A stretch of DNA of 64,000 bases from Cinnamomum chago. Lineage: Eukaryota > Streptophyta > Magnoliopsida > Laurales > Lauraceae. The translations under genes and the position numbers were made by a program. The stretch is from NCBI GenBank assembly GCA_038049695.1, contig CP142457.1, positions 21,652,501-21,716,500 of the forward strand, given 5' to 3'. Shown here in pieces: positions 10,909 through 21,128 of the stretch (positions within the stretch are counted from its first letter, which is position 1; each line of letters begins with the position of its first letter). The notes under the pieces are model-generated. The model did not search any database and was not told the DNA's origin. It worked only from the letters and a program-made list of their open reading frames with translations.

Positions 10909-12465
10909 CTACGTGGCACCTCCTATCCGGACTTCCAACGAGATCCTTCCCTTGAGATACACTGGTTTGGCGCTGAAGCCTACTAAGGGGACGCGGGCTT
11001 CCTGCAGATCGGACTCGGTCAGGCCGAGCTGCTTGAAACAGCTATAGTAAAGGATCTTGGATGAGCTCCCCGGATCTATTAGGATGCGCTTCACGGTGTA
11101 GTTGTTCAACCGTAGGGTGAGAATGAGTGCGTCGTTGTGGGGGAGCTGGATCCCTCCTAGGTCCTCGTCTGAGAACCAGATCTTGGGATTTTCCTTCCTG
11201 GCTCTCTTTGGTGCATTCTCGAGCTCGGCTGACATCACCTGTTTGCCATGGGCAGCTTTCCTGGCCTCTGACCGAGCTTGGGCACTTCCATTATTTGGAG
11301 TGGGGGCCAGGTGAATGACGTTGATGATACCTGCCGGCTCGTCACTATCCTGATCATCACTGGGTGGGGCGTGCTGCTGGGCTCGGTTGACCCTCTCTCC
11401 CTCCTCGACGTACTCCCGGAGGTGCCCGTCCTTGACGAGCCTCTCGAGGTGGGACTTCAGAGCCATGCAGTCCTCGGTCATGTGTCTGTGCTGCTTGTGA
11501 TAGGAGCAGTTCTTACTTCAGTCTCGGGTGGATGGATCACCCCTCATCGGCTGTGGCCACTGGAAGTAGGGCTCTGCTTGATTTTATTCAGGATTCTGTA
11601 AATGGGCTCCTTGAAGACGACATTGACGGCCCTGTAGGGATCTCCTGCCGACTTAACGGGTTTGAACTTTGGTCTCTTGCTGCTACCCGAGATAGAGGTT
11701 GAGAAGGTTGCCGAACTAGAGGCTGTCCTCTTCTTGTCCGGCTTTTGTCTGGAGAACACTCCTTCTCCTTTGGAAGTTTGCTTCTTCTGCAGGAGTCCAA
11801 ACCGCTCCTTGCCATGAGCTTCGTCCTCTTCCTGCTCAATGTACTGATTCACCCTCGCCATCAGCGCTTTCATCGTGGTCACGGGAGTCCGGACCAGGTC
11901 CTTCCGGAGTTCGTTTCCTGGGAGTAAGGCTTGCCAGAAACACATGATAGCGACGTCATCGTTGGCGTCCGTGATCTGGCTATATATCGTCCAGAATCTC
12001 CTGGCGAATACAGTGATACTTTCACCGTCTTTCATCCGAATCGCCATGAGGTTGCCACCTGTCTTCGGGATGACGCGGTGTGCCTGGAACTTCTCGATAA
12101 AGGAGTTTCAGAGCTGCCGCCAGTTCGTGACCGTCCCAGAAGGGATTGCGCAGAACCATCGGAGCGGGAGGTCGCCTAGACTTGAGGAGAAGACCCTGCA
12201 ATTCAGATGGTCGACATCCTCCCAGACCGACATTCGCTGAGTGAAATGTTGCAGGTGCGCTTCTGGGTCCGAGGTCCCGTCATAAAGGACGAACCTCGGG
12301 ACGCTGAATCTCTCGGGGAGAGAGAAATCTTTTATTTCCTGTGAGAAGGGGGACATGCCCTGGTCATCTTCTTCGCGGTCCTTCATTTGGTCTCGGGTTA
12401 AACCGATCTCAGCCTGCCGGGCCTGGACCTCTTGTTTGACGTAGTGGTCCAGCAGTTCCTTCAGT
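10909..12465 (-). pseudogene. gag: outer Tat element gag (capsid part) and protease start
   Basis: Minus-strand frames encode a retrotransposon gag domain (YDGTSDPEAHLQHF, then SITVFARRFWTIYSQI at about 12000). A Lys/Ser-rich linker follows, then a protease region with the active-site-like IDPGSSSKILY near 11080. It continues into pol at 10908. The N-terminal part of the same gag lies at 36378-37190, on the far side of the inserted inner element. Broken in a few places besides the insertion. Confidence 0.85.
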
Positions 12466-12714
12466 CCCGTTGATGGTCCCGGCTTTTGTCTTTTTCCAAA
12501 GCTGCCTCCGCCCCGGGGCTGACGGGGTATGGTGGAGGGAAAAAGGAAAAGCGGGCATCAGTTTTTTTGTACGGGTATGCCAATTTCTCTTTAATACTTG
12601 GAATTTAGAAATGGTGATCCGGAGATCCACCTTCACAAGTAAAAAGGGAAATGAAACTTTTTTCTAGTTTTCCATTGCATACATATTTTAATAAAAGAGA
12701 CAGTTTTGTTTGAA

Positions 12715-12790
12715 TGCCGTGAAAGGCGTTTTTGTGCCGTAGAAGGCGGTTTGGTGCCGTTGGAGGCGATTTTGCCATGAAAGGCGATTT
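12715..12790. repeat. short GCCGT(G/A)GAAGGCG repeats in LTR
   Basis: Four diverged copies of a unit of about 20 bp (GCCGTGAAAGGCGTTTTTGT, GCCGTAGAAGGCGGTTTGGT, GCCGTTGGAGGCGATTTTG, CCATGAAAGGCGATT). They repeat in the sister LTR at about 33788-33863. They lie in the R/U5 part, downstream of the TATA box in element orientation. Confidence 0.7.
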
Positions 12791-13310
12791 ACAAATCTTA
12801 TCAATAATGAAAGACAAGAGATGTGATTTTTTGTCTCTTTAGAAAAAGTACAATTTACAACAGAAAAGTAAGAAAAAGGAATCTAACTTCTCATGCGATT
12901 GTGGGAGGGCTCGTTCAGATCGATGGTCGCGAGTCATGTATGGGCTCCGCCATCGTCCTTCAGATGAGAACATAGTGCTTGATTTCTTGGCTTGGCTCCA
13001 ACCTCAGATTTTTAGAGGATAAGGACCAAGATAAGGTCCTATATCCGGTAAAAAACTGAGTAGACGGGGTGAAAAGCCGCATCTAGCCATGTTGGATAGA
13101 AGGAGAGGTGGTCTTTGGGGGGGTGGCCCCCCAAGGGGCTTCAATCACCTTGTTGAACTTGTTGCAGCAGAGTTTTCTTGAAGGAGCAGGGTTGTAGAGA
13201 TTTCTCCAAGGATTTTTGAATGATTTTCTGGCGATTTTTCCGGATCTGTGGCGATTTTCCCGGATCCTTCTGTGTGTGTCCCCCCTCCTTGAAATGCTTG
13301 GAGGGGACTC

Positions 13311-13321
13311 CTATTTATAGG
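13311..13321 (-). promoter_or_regulatory. TATA box of inner element 3' LTR
   Basis: On the minus strand the sequence reads CCTATAAATAGG, a strong plant TATA box at the expected place inside the LTR. The identical sequence occurs in the 5' LTR. Confidence 0.75.
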
Positions 13322-14018
13322 CCTTTAGGTAGCCTTTAGGAGTGATTTATGAGCCTTTATGGTAATAAAGCTCATTAAGGGAGGAGTTACGAGTTTAATT
13401 GCTTTTTGTTTTGTAACTCCTGACCCTTGGATTTCATTGGCCGGAGGAGAGTCATGGGCATTTAATCGCCTTTAATCTCCATTATGTTAGGAGTTTCATG
13501 GCTTGAATGCCATGATTGCTTGGACTTGTAACTCCTGAACGGAGGCTTCTGATTGGGCCGTTCAAGATAATGGGTTAATGACCGCATTAACTTGCCATAA
13601 ACGGGCCAATTGATTGCACTAAGTGGCCACCTTGGTAGCTGAAGAGTCGCGGGCCAAGTTGCGTCTCTTGGAATTCCCTTTGCGATGATCATCGATGGAT
13701 CCTTATGTAAATCAACATCAGATGATCATGTAGTTTCAGACATTGGTTGATACCAGCGGGCCGGCAGCATCTGTCCAGTCGATTTCGCGATCGGGCGGGC
13801 AGAAAGTGCACTTTTTGGTTGTTCAGCTGGCGATCAACGAAGTTTTTGAAGTTCTTGGAAGGATTCCTGTGATCTTGGCGAATATCGGCGAATTTGGAGC
13901 CTCAAAAGTCTGAATCTGGAAAAATCACAGGGACAGAACAACTCGTCTCGCGAAAACGGACGAAACGGGGGGTCCCGGGGCGAAATCGGCGCCCCGGACC
14001 TCCCAGGGTCGCCGGCCC

Positions 14019-14038
14019 CATGGTCGCCGGCGACCATG
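14019..14038. repeat. perfect 20-bp palindrome in U3
   Basis: CATGGTCGCCGGCGACCATG is its own reverse complement. It is surrounded by repeated CCCAGGGTCGC phrases and an inverted GCGACCCTGGG, so the 150-bp GC-rich block could form strong hairpins. The sister LTR carries two tandem copies (about 35094-35140). Confidence 0.9.
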
Positions 14039-14299
14039 GCCCAGGGTCGCAGGCCTGGCCCAGGGTCGCGGGGCTCTGCGACCCTGGGGGGAAAATTGCT
14101 TCCCGGGGCCCGTTTCTGGCCGTTTTTCGTCGTTTTTCGCTTCCGTTTTTTTTGTTTGTTTTCTAAGACATTTCTCCACATTTTTGGCTTGATTTCCCTC
14201 TGAAAAACATGATGAGAATCCTTGCAAATTGGTTTGCAAAGTTTCCGATTTTCCGGGAAAAGCCGAGCGCAGAACTGCTGATTTTCCGCCAGAAGCTGA

Positions 14300-14970
14300 A
14301 ACAGGGTCAAACGATGTCGGAATGACCTGAAATTTGAGGTGAAGCTTCTTGAGCATTAAATAAGACCAACCATGGGCTTTCTTTTGAGTTTTGAAGCCGT
14401 TTGGGGTCATGCAAATGCTTGCCTTTGATTTCACTACGAGGGAAATGCCGAACTTTGACTTTCGGTCAAACGATGTCCGATTGACCTGAAATTCGACGTG
14501 TGACTCCCTCATCAGTAGTTAAGACCAACCATAGGCTTTTGTTTGAGTTTTGAAGCCATTTGGAGTCATGCAAATGCTTGCCTTTGATTTCACTGCGAGG
14601 GAAATGCCGAGCTTTGACTTTCGGTCAAAAGATGTCCGATTGACCTGAAATTCGACGTGTGACTCCCTCATCAGTAGTTAAGACCAACCATAGGCTTTCG
14701 TTTGAGTTTTGAAGCCGTTTGGAGTCATGCAAATGCTTGCCTTTGATTTCACCGCGAGGGAAATGCCGAGCTTTGACTTTCGGTCAAACGATGTCCGATT
14801 GACCTGAAATTCGACGTATGACTCCCTCATCAGTAGTTAAGACCAACCATAGGCTTTTGTTTGAGTTTTGAAGCCGTTTGGAGTAATGCAAATGCTTGCC
14901 TTTATTTCACCGCGAGGGAAATGCCGAGCTTTGACTTTCGGTCAAACGATGTCCGATTGACCTGAAATTT
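14300..14970. repeat. 159-bp tandem repeat in LTR, about 4 copies
   Basis: The phrase TCGGTCAAACGATGTCCGAT recurs at 14462, 14621, 14780 and 14938 (one with AAAGATG). Each unit also contains GACCAACCATAGGCTTT and GCAAATGCTTGCCTTT. A diverged half unit precedes at about 14308. The array lies in U3. Confidence 0.9.
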
Positions 14971-15276
14971 GATGGGGAGCCTAATGGAGTCATTTTGAGA
15001 TGATCCACAAGCTCCGAATTGGGTGCCATGGCCCCGGGGTGCTCAGCTGCCGGGAGCTGCTGCTTAGCTGTTGGAGAAGTGAAGTTAGGCCAAATGATAT
15101 CGAAATGACCCGAAACTTCATGTGTACCTCTCTTTTGGTTCTTTTGAGTGACTTTGCAGTTTTTGTTTGATTCTGACAAGATCTGATGCTTGAAGTGGCG
15201 CCTGCCTATTTTGGTAGGATGCAGCTCCGTGTAGCTTTTGGTGTGAAGAGGCAAAGTGACATTTTTGGTGTCAACA

Positions 15277-15290
15277 AATGCCCCCTCGAG
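15277..15290 (-). other. polypurine tract of inner Tat element
   Basis: The minus strand reads CTCGAGGGGGCATT directly before the LTR start TGTTGACACC. A GGGGGCATT run adjoining the LTR is typical of plant Tat elements. Confidence 0.8.
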
Positions 15291-16364
15291 GTACAACGAC
15301 GATATAGCTTTTGTAGTCGATGTGCCTCGAAGAGAATCTTGAAGAAGAGCTTCTGACTTGACCAAGAGTCTTTGAGCATTTTTTTTTATGGAGTAGCCTT
15401 TTGAGCTTCCAGGGGATTTTATGGTAGTGAGAGGGATCACGTACCACCTTAAGGCAAGATTTTGAGAATGACATTTGGATTTGGATTTGGTTTTGGTTTT
15501 TTGGTTTTGATTTTGACCTTGTGACCTAACAAGCTGTATGTGGCAGGTTAGGGGGTCAGGTTTTTGGTTTTGATTTTGACCTTGTGACCCAACAAGCTGT
15601 ATGTGGCAAGTTAGGGGGTCGGGTTTTGATTTTTGGTTTTGGTCTTGTGACCTAACAGGCTGTATGTGGCGAGTTAGGGGACCATGGTTTGGTTTTTTTG
15701 GTTCACTCTTTGGGACAATTTTGGGTCCATTGGAGTGGTTTGGGCTTTTGTGGAATGTCAATTTCAAGATTTTGGCTTAATTTGGTTCATGAGGTGGGAT
15801 GGTTTGGATTTTTGGAAACTCATGAAGCTTGGATTTTTGTATGGTATGGTCCAATCAACTCAAAAGAGGCATGGGACCATTTTTGTACGCTCTTGGTAAG
15901 AGAAATTTTGACTAAAAGCCACTTTTAGTGCCTAGGTGGTCAAACCTGGCTCATATGGGCTAACCCATGGGACCTTAAGCTTTGAAGGATGGCTTAGATC
16001 TCATATGGTGTCACTTTGTAAAGAATATCTAAAGATATCTCCTTTGGGTGGAGAATATCTAAAAATATCCTTACTTTGAGAGATTTTCTCAAGTTTCCTT
16101 GATTTTGGGAGAGATTCTCTCAAAATATCTTTCTTTGGGAGAGAATATCTCTCATTCCCTTTCTTTTTGGAGAGAATTTCTCAAAGAATCTTTGTTTTGG
16201 GAGAGAATATCCCAAGTTTCCTTTTCTTTTGGGAAGGTTGCTAATTTTTAGCCCTTTCCTCCTTGCTCCTATTGCTTTCTTTTTGCAAAAGTCTTCAAGA
16301 GTTGCTCTAAGATCAAGAATCCTCCTTCTTCAAGAGTCTTCAAGTTCTTCTTTCTTCTCCATCC
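15291..16364. repeat. repeat-rich region upstream of antisense PMD gene
   Basis: Contains a 63-bp tandem repeat, three copies at about 15500-15690, marked by CTTGTGACC(T/C)AACA(A/G)GCTGTATGTGG at 15515, 15578 and 15641. It also contains a field of about 40-bp diverged units at 16020-16230 built on GGGAGAGAATATCTC. The second field lies 130-350 bases before the ATG at 16365 and may be the promoter or leader of the plus-strand gene. No clear TATA box was seen. Confidence 0.7.
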
Positions 16365-17605
16365 ATGGCTTCAAGTAAGTTTTTTATTTCTTTTTACAAG
16401 AAATTCCATGTAAAGAAAGTTTCAACATTTTTTTCTTCTCTTTTTTTTTTTTTTTTTTTTTTTTTGCACGTGTTCTTTTTTTCTTTTTTCTTTTTTACAC
16501 GCCCTTTTCTTTTCTTTTTTTTTCTTTCTTCTTCTTTTTTTTTTCTTTTCTCCTTTTTTTTTTGCTGCTGTACGGACATGTCCGTACAGCTTTGGGCCGT
16601 ACGGCCATGTGGCCCATGGGCCACGGCCTGTGGGCCAGCCCATAATTTTTTTCTTTTTTTTTTCTTCTTTTTTTTTTAAAAAAAAAGAACTTTCCTTTCT
16701 CCCCTTTTTGTATCATCATGATAATGAGGTTTCATGCATTTCAAGATGTTTATGCATTTTTTTTTTTTTTTGTTTGATGCATCAAGATAGAAGGCTAGAG
16801 TTTCTATGTTAAGTCAACATGAATTTTGACTTAGACAAAGTTTGATTTTGACCAAGTTGGGTTGGAATTGGTCAAATTTTGTCAAGGTTTTCCTAGCATC
16901 TAGTGCATGATGATTTTCTTTTATGCATGATTTTTGGTAAATTGAATTGGGAGCATGATGATGATGCACACCTGGAAATCTTTTGCAAGTCTTGAGATTT
17001 GAAGCTCGCAGCAATGTTGAGCTCTTTCTTTAGTCTTGCGGGGGTTTCGAGGAGCTTTTTTTTTTTGCAAGTTTTGGGATTTGAAGCTCGCAGCAATGTT
17101 GAGCTCTTTTCCGATTCTTGCGGAAATTTGAGAAGACTGTCTTGATCTCGCAGCAATGTTTGAGTTCGAGTCTTCTTTGAGAATCCTTCATTGATCATGT
17201 GCTCGCAGCGATGTTGAGCTCATCTTCAGGCTTCCTTTCTTTTCGGGGTGATTCCCTTTTCTTCGGAATTGCCCCGGAGTCATGCCAAAATTTCGCTAGG
17301 ATTTTTTTTTAGCAAAATTCTGTCATTCTGTTGATTGATTTTTTTTTTCAATCTTTGCAGGTAGTTCCTCCAGAACGAACAAGGGTAAGAAGCCCGTTAC
17401 CGATACACCTCGTCGATCTGCCAGATCTTCCAATGCGGCTGTACAGCAGGCCTGGGAGAAGGTCCAGTATGTGGAGAGAAACTTGGAAGAGTGTGACTCG
17501 CTCAACCGAGATGAGATGAGACAGCGACTGATCGCTCTCAAGGATGAGGAGTTTTACAAGATTATGGCAAGCAATCGTCCTTGGGTCATGGACGATTAGA
17601 GCGTT
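16365..17605 (+). other. 5' part of antisense PMD gene: short first exon, long T-rich intron-like stretch
   Basis: An ATG at 16365 is followed after ten bases by a donor-like TCAAGTAAGT. The next kilobase is dominated by poly(T)/TTC tracts and by four copies of CTCGCAGC(A/G)ATGTT(T)GAG (about 17007-17215). It ends with a pyrimidine run and acceptor CTTTGCAG at about 17361. Coding-like sequence with a basic N-terminal flavour then runs to about 17599. This suggests a spliced leader typical of a plant gene. It is inference from splice-like signals only. Confidence 0.45.
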
Positions 17606-20101
17606 GTGCCCAAGCCTACCTTTTTCTTTGGTGATGCAGCTCCTGATGACTCGTCATATCAAAGGAGATGCTTTCAGTTCTCTTACACAGCCGATGGTGA
17701 GGAGAGAACCATTTCTACCCGGTCGCCTTTTGATCGTACTATTTCGATCATGAGTCTTTCTCCCACTTGCTCTAAGAGAGAAGATCCTCCAAGCTGGGTG
17801 AAGAGGACCACTGTGGTCAAGACCGGGGTTTTTGTTGGCGGTCCTTCTGCTTATGCAGAGAAGTCGCCTGTCCGTCTGGACATGTTGATGCCGGCCAGCG
17901 GCTACCAAGGATCTGATCATCCATCGGTTGATTTGAGACCGGTGGGCCTTGGCATTTTCAGGGGCGATGGCAGCAATTGGGTGAAGCCTTTTCGACTTCG
18001 TGGCCGTTTCAGTGTTGACTCGGGCTGGGAGTCGTGGACTGATCACATCCTGCAGATCGGCGGTGCCATTCTGAAGGAGGCCGAGATTTTTGATGCGGTT
18101 CGCGCTTTTAGGCAAACCGTATTTTTCTCCGATGAGGCTTTTATGGCCATGCTGGAGTCCTTCCTTCCACAAACCAACACCTTCATTGTTACGAATGGTG
18201 AGATTGGTTTTTCTTTGAAGGAGCTGAGTGCCATTACCGGGTTACCCATCCTCGGCAAACTCTGTGAGGAATTTATGCCGATTGACAGCGTCCTTGAGGA
18301 GTTCAGGCTTTTGTACTTTCAGCTCGTCGCCTTCTACGATTTTTTGAGGGAGAAGGAGGGCTTGAAAGTCCGGTGTAACAGTTGGAGGAGTTTCAGCTCT
18401 TTGTCTCCAAACTTTTTTGGCGACGAAGAATCTTCTGAGAGTATGACCCAGGAAGCCAAGACTAAGAATCCGGGGAAGAAGATTTCTGCCATGCGAGAGA
18501 ATTTGAAGAACTTTCTCACAAGTACAGACGCCGTTTGCTCCGACATTGCGCTGCGGAGAGACGTTGCTGCGTACCTCACTTATTGGCTGGGTGAGGCTGT
18601 TTTTGCTGGAGGAGACGGAACACAGATCAGGCCGCATTGTATATTTCCGGCTTGTCAGATGGCGTTCGGAGAGCAGTTGGCTTTGATGCCTGCTCTTTAC
18701 TCCTATTTGTGCACCGAACTGCAGGCTGCTGCTTTTCTGGTTCGGCTTGGGCTTCCTATGAATAGGGTATTTTCAGCCCATATTTTTTATTCGTGGTATG
18801 TGTACCACTGTCCCGGCTTCCACCGTTTGGGCGCTGCTCAGGATGATGACCCTTTTATGATTCGGTTGGCTAGGGGAAAAGCCGTTTCCGATTCACTTTT
18901 GTCTGCCCGCTTGAGAATCCGACGATTCAGGGATGTCGAGATTGGGCAATCTTCAGTAAAGCTTTCTCCAGATTTGCGGAAGAAGGCTTTTGATTTTGGT
19001 GTCTCCCGAGATTCTACCAGGGCGGGATCGGGAAGACACTATTCTTTGACCAACGCAGAGAAGAGGTGGCTTTTAAACATACGTGTTAGCACGATGGTGT
19101 ACCGCAGACATCTTTTTGTTGATATCCAGTCGTATGTCCCTTCGCGTTTTGCGTTGCAGTTAGGCTTCTCTCAAGGCGTTGTTGGAGCGCCTTCGAGCAT
19201 GGTGAAGCGTTTTGGAGGTTTGCAGGACGGGAGAAATGCATGGGCTTTCTATAGTGCGGAGGACACTACTGCCATGATTTCCTATCCTGAGTTGCCCATT
19301 TTCCGGACTGCTGGCTTCACGAAGTGGTTCGTGGAGAGCTTTGCTGTGTACCGAGGGCTTTCCAAGAAGGAGTTGAATGTCAAGCAATCTCCTGGGAAGG
19401 GTCTTGGTAGATCAGATGGCGTCCGTCGAGGGGAAGTTTTGTTCTTCCTTTCTGGAGAGAAGCATAGGATAGGCTTTCTCGAGGAACAGGATGTCATTAG
19501 ATCCGGAGCCGCACAAGAGATACCTGCTGAGGTCTTGAGACAGCTCGAGGAGGAGGAAGCCGAGATCGACACTTGGATGCAAGCAGAGCGAATGAAGGCT
19601 TCCATGGGGTCCACTGGTAGGAGCGGGTCGTCCAGTGAGGAGCCAAGTGGAAGTCCTGACTTTGACAGTGAGGCAGGTACTTCGAGTAGACCGGCTCGTA
19701 GAAAAAAGAGGATGAGAGGACAGCGTCGCACTGAGAGACGCCACGAAGACTCTCTTGATCTGGAAGTCCCTCCTACCATTGCTGAGGAGGTATCAGGAGA
19801 TGCTGATGAGCCTCCAGAGAAGAGGAGTCGTGAAGAAGAGTCCGCTGATGTTGGTATGATTTTCCTTCTTCTCTATTTTCGCTTCTTTCCTTTTATGAGG
19901 GATTTTTTTTTGATCTGTTGTTTTCTTTCTTTTGCAGAAGATGAAAACTTGGTGATGCCCGAGGTTCCTGCCGATGAGGCGGTGATGGATCCAGTTGCGG
20001 CATCTGAAGAAAAGTTGAGGGACTCTGGGGAGGACCCAGAATCTCCACCTGGTATGAGGATGATGATTTTTTTTTTTTTTTTTTTTTTTTTAATTTGCTG
20101 A
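17606..20101 (+). CDS. antisense gene of inner Tat element: plant mobile domain (aminotransferase-like) protein
   Basis: An 831-codon frame antisense to gag-pol. Residues about 115-600 resemble the plant mobile domain, also called aminotransferase-like PMD, found in host MAIN/MAIL proteins and in many plant transposons. Key blocks are ESFLPQTNTFIVTNGEIGFS near residue 185, then LSAITGLPILG, DVAAYLTYWLGEAVF near 325 and FPACQMAFGEQLALMPAL near 350. Residues 610-750 are Glu/Ser-rich with a basic nuclear-localisation-like patch (RRKKRMRGQRRTERR, about 697-711). Two short hydrophobic or poly-Phe stretches near the end coincide with GTATG...TTGCAG-type T-rich segments (about 19854-19937, and from about 20053) and are probably intron read-through. 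The role in the element is unknown; PMD proteins in the host act in silencing and genome stability. The domain call is by resemblance. Confidence 0.75.
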   Translation: MPKPTFFFGDAAPDDSSYQRRCFQFSYTADGEERTISTRSPFDRTISIMSLSPTCSKREDPPSWVKRTTVVKTGVFVGGPSAYAEKSPVRLDMLMPASGYQGSDHPSVDLRPVGLGIFRGDGSNWVKPFRLRGRFSVDSGWESWTDHILQIGGAILKEAEIFDAVRAFRQTVFFSDEAFMAMLESFLPQTNTFIVTNGEIGFSLKELSAITGLPILGKLCEEFMPIDSVLEEFRLLYFQLVAFYDFLREKEGLKVRCNSWRSFSSLSPNFFGDEESSESMTQEAKTKNPGKKISAMRENLKNFLTSTDAVCSDIALRRDVAAYLTYWLGEAVFAGGDGTQIRPHCIFPACQMAFGEQLALMPALYSYLCTELQAAAFLVRLGLPMNRVFSAHIFYSWYVYHCPGFHRLGAAQDDDPFMIRLARGKAVSDSLLSARLRIRRFRDVEIGQSSVKLSPDLRKKAFDFGVSRDSTRAGSGRHYSLTNAEKRWLLNIRVSTMVYRRHLFVDIQSYVPSRFALQLGFSQGVVGAPSSMVKRFGGLQDGRNAWAFYSAEDTTAMISYPELPIFRTAGFTKWFVESFAVYRGLSKKELNVKQSPGKGLGRSDGVRRGEVLFFLSGEKHRIGFLEEQDVIRSGAAQEIPAEVLRQLEEEEAEIDTWMQAERMKASMGSTGRSGSSSEEPSGSPDFDSEAGTSSRPARRKKRMRGQRRTERRHEDSLDLEVPPTIAEEVSGDADEPPEKRSREEESADVGMIFLLLYFRFFPFMRDFFLICCFLSFAEDENLVMPEVPADEAVMDPVAASEEKLRDSGEDPESPPGMRMMIFFFFFFFLIC

Positions 20102-20300
20102 CACATATTTTTGTTTTCTTGTCAGCTGACTTGCCAAAGGGTTCCGACTTCGAGCCATCTATGGATATGGCTTTCGACGATGCTTCGGATGAGCAAATGG
20201 AGATAGAAAGTAATCCGCCCATCATGGAAGAAGGTATTTCATAGTGATAATCTTGACATTGATTTTTTTTTTTTTTTGACAAGATCATATTCATACCTTT

Positions 20301-21128
20301 TTGTGTTTGGCAGATTTTGAAGTGACAGAAGAGAGTCCATCGCTTCCTTCAGAGCCAGAGCCAGGGATGCCAGAAGTTGACCCAGTAATTGGGACTTCTC
20401 CAGCCAATTCTGACGCGGCAGAGGCTAGACCTCATGTTGAGATTCCTTCTCCAGCGGCCCCGATTGGAAAGTGTTCTATTGTTACTCTTCCGATGGGACA
20501 TGACTTGGGCAGCCAATCGACAGAGAAGGGTGAGTCTTCATCTGGCCCATCTCTTCAGTATGCGAAGAAGGTGGTGATGCGGGTTTTGAGTTCTTGGATT
20601 GAGACCCTCCTTTCTGGACACTTGGATGTTGCACGTAGCAAGATTCCGCATGTGAAAGAGATTCTCAAAGATGCTGAGGAAGATATTGGTCTGGATGTTA
20701 CGGACGCCCGGGCGATCGTTGATAAGATCATTGCATTAGGCGACGGATGGTTTGAGACCATCAGCTATCCTGATGACCAGTTCTTCCAAGAAATGTTCCT
20801 GAACCCTGCTGAGAAGGCTCAATCGGATTTGAAAGAGACTACACAGGGCAGGAAGCAGCTGGTTCAGGAGAGGAACCGAGCGGAGTTAGACATCATCAGG
20901 CTGCAACATGACCTTAGCATCCTTGATGGAGAGGTTGAGGAGGCAAGGAAGCATCTCGAACACCGAAAGGCCCAAGTCGCCAGTACGTGGTCCGCCATAA
21001 CAGAGGCTCGTGACAGGGAGAGTGCTTTGATTCGCCAAGTTGCAGAGGCCGATCAGATTCTCAATAGGAAGGCTAGAGAGAATGAACGATGGCAGACTGC
21101 ACGGGATAGTCTTCCTGGTGTAGCATAA
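20301..21128 (+). CDS. antisense PMD gene, C-terminal coiled-coil part
   Basis: A 275-codon frame beginning after a splice-acceptor-like TTTGGCAG (20307-20314). It is acidic at first (EESPSLPSEPEPGMPEVDP). From residue about 165 it forms a long heptad-rich coiled coil (KETTQGRKQLVQERNRAELD and onward), ending at TAA 21126-21128. Short exon-like pieces between 20130 and 20235 sit between GT...AG-like boundaries. The segment therefore most likely encodes the C-terminus of the same antisense product as 17606-20101. Coiled-coil tails also end the unrelated antisense gene in the outer element. No catalytic motif is visible. Confidence 0.6.
   Translation: MCLADFEVTEESPSLPSEPEPGMPEVDPVIGTSPANSDAAEARPHVEIPSPAAPIGKCSIVTLPMGHDLGSQSTEKGESSSGPSLQYAKKVVMRVLSSWIETLLSGHLDVARSKIPHVKEILKDAEEDIGLDVTDARAIVDKIIALGDGWFETISYPDDQFFQEMFLNPAEKAQSDLKETTQGRKQLVQERNRAELDIIRLQHDLSILDGEVEEARKHLEHRKAQVASTWSAITEARDRESALIRQVAEADQILNRKARENERWQTARDSLPGVA

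Larger units (their letters stand above)
12471..15276 (-). repeat. 3' LTR of inner Tat element
   Basis: 2806 bp, nearly identical to 33544-36372. It contains a TATA box (minus, about 13311), a GC-rich palindrome cluster (about 13960-14110) and four 159-bp tandem repeats (about 14300-14970). Upstream of the TATA box in element orientation (U3) is about 1.95 kb; R plus U5 is about 0.8 kb. Small minus-strand frames inside are not considered genes because they fall in LTR control sequence. Confidence 0.95.

Noticed and set aside
13834-15767. Minus-strand frames of 158-286 codons in and beside the inner LTR
   Set aside because: They run through LTR control sequence and tandem repeats, recur in the sister LTR as by-products, and match no domain.
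16394-16719. Several Lys/Glu- or Phe-rich frames on both strands
   Set aside because: They translate T-rich/TTC simple repeats in the intron-like part of the antisense gene and show no protein-like composition.
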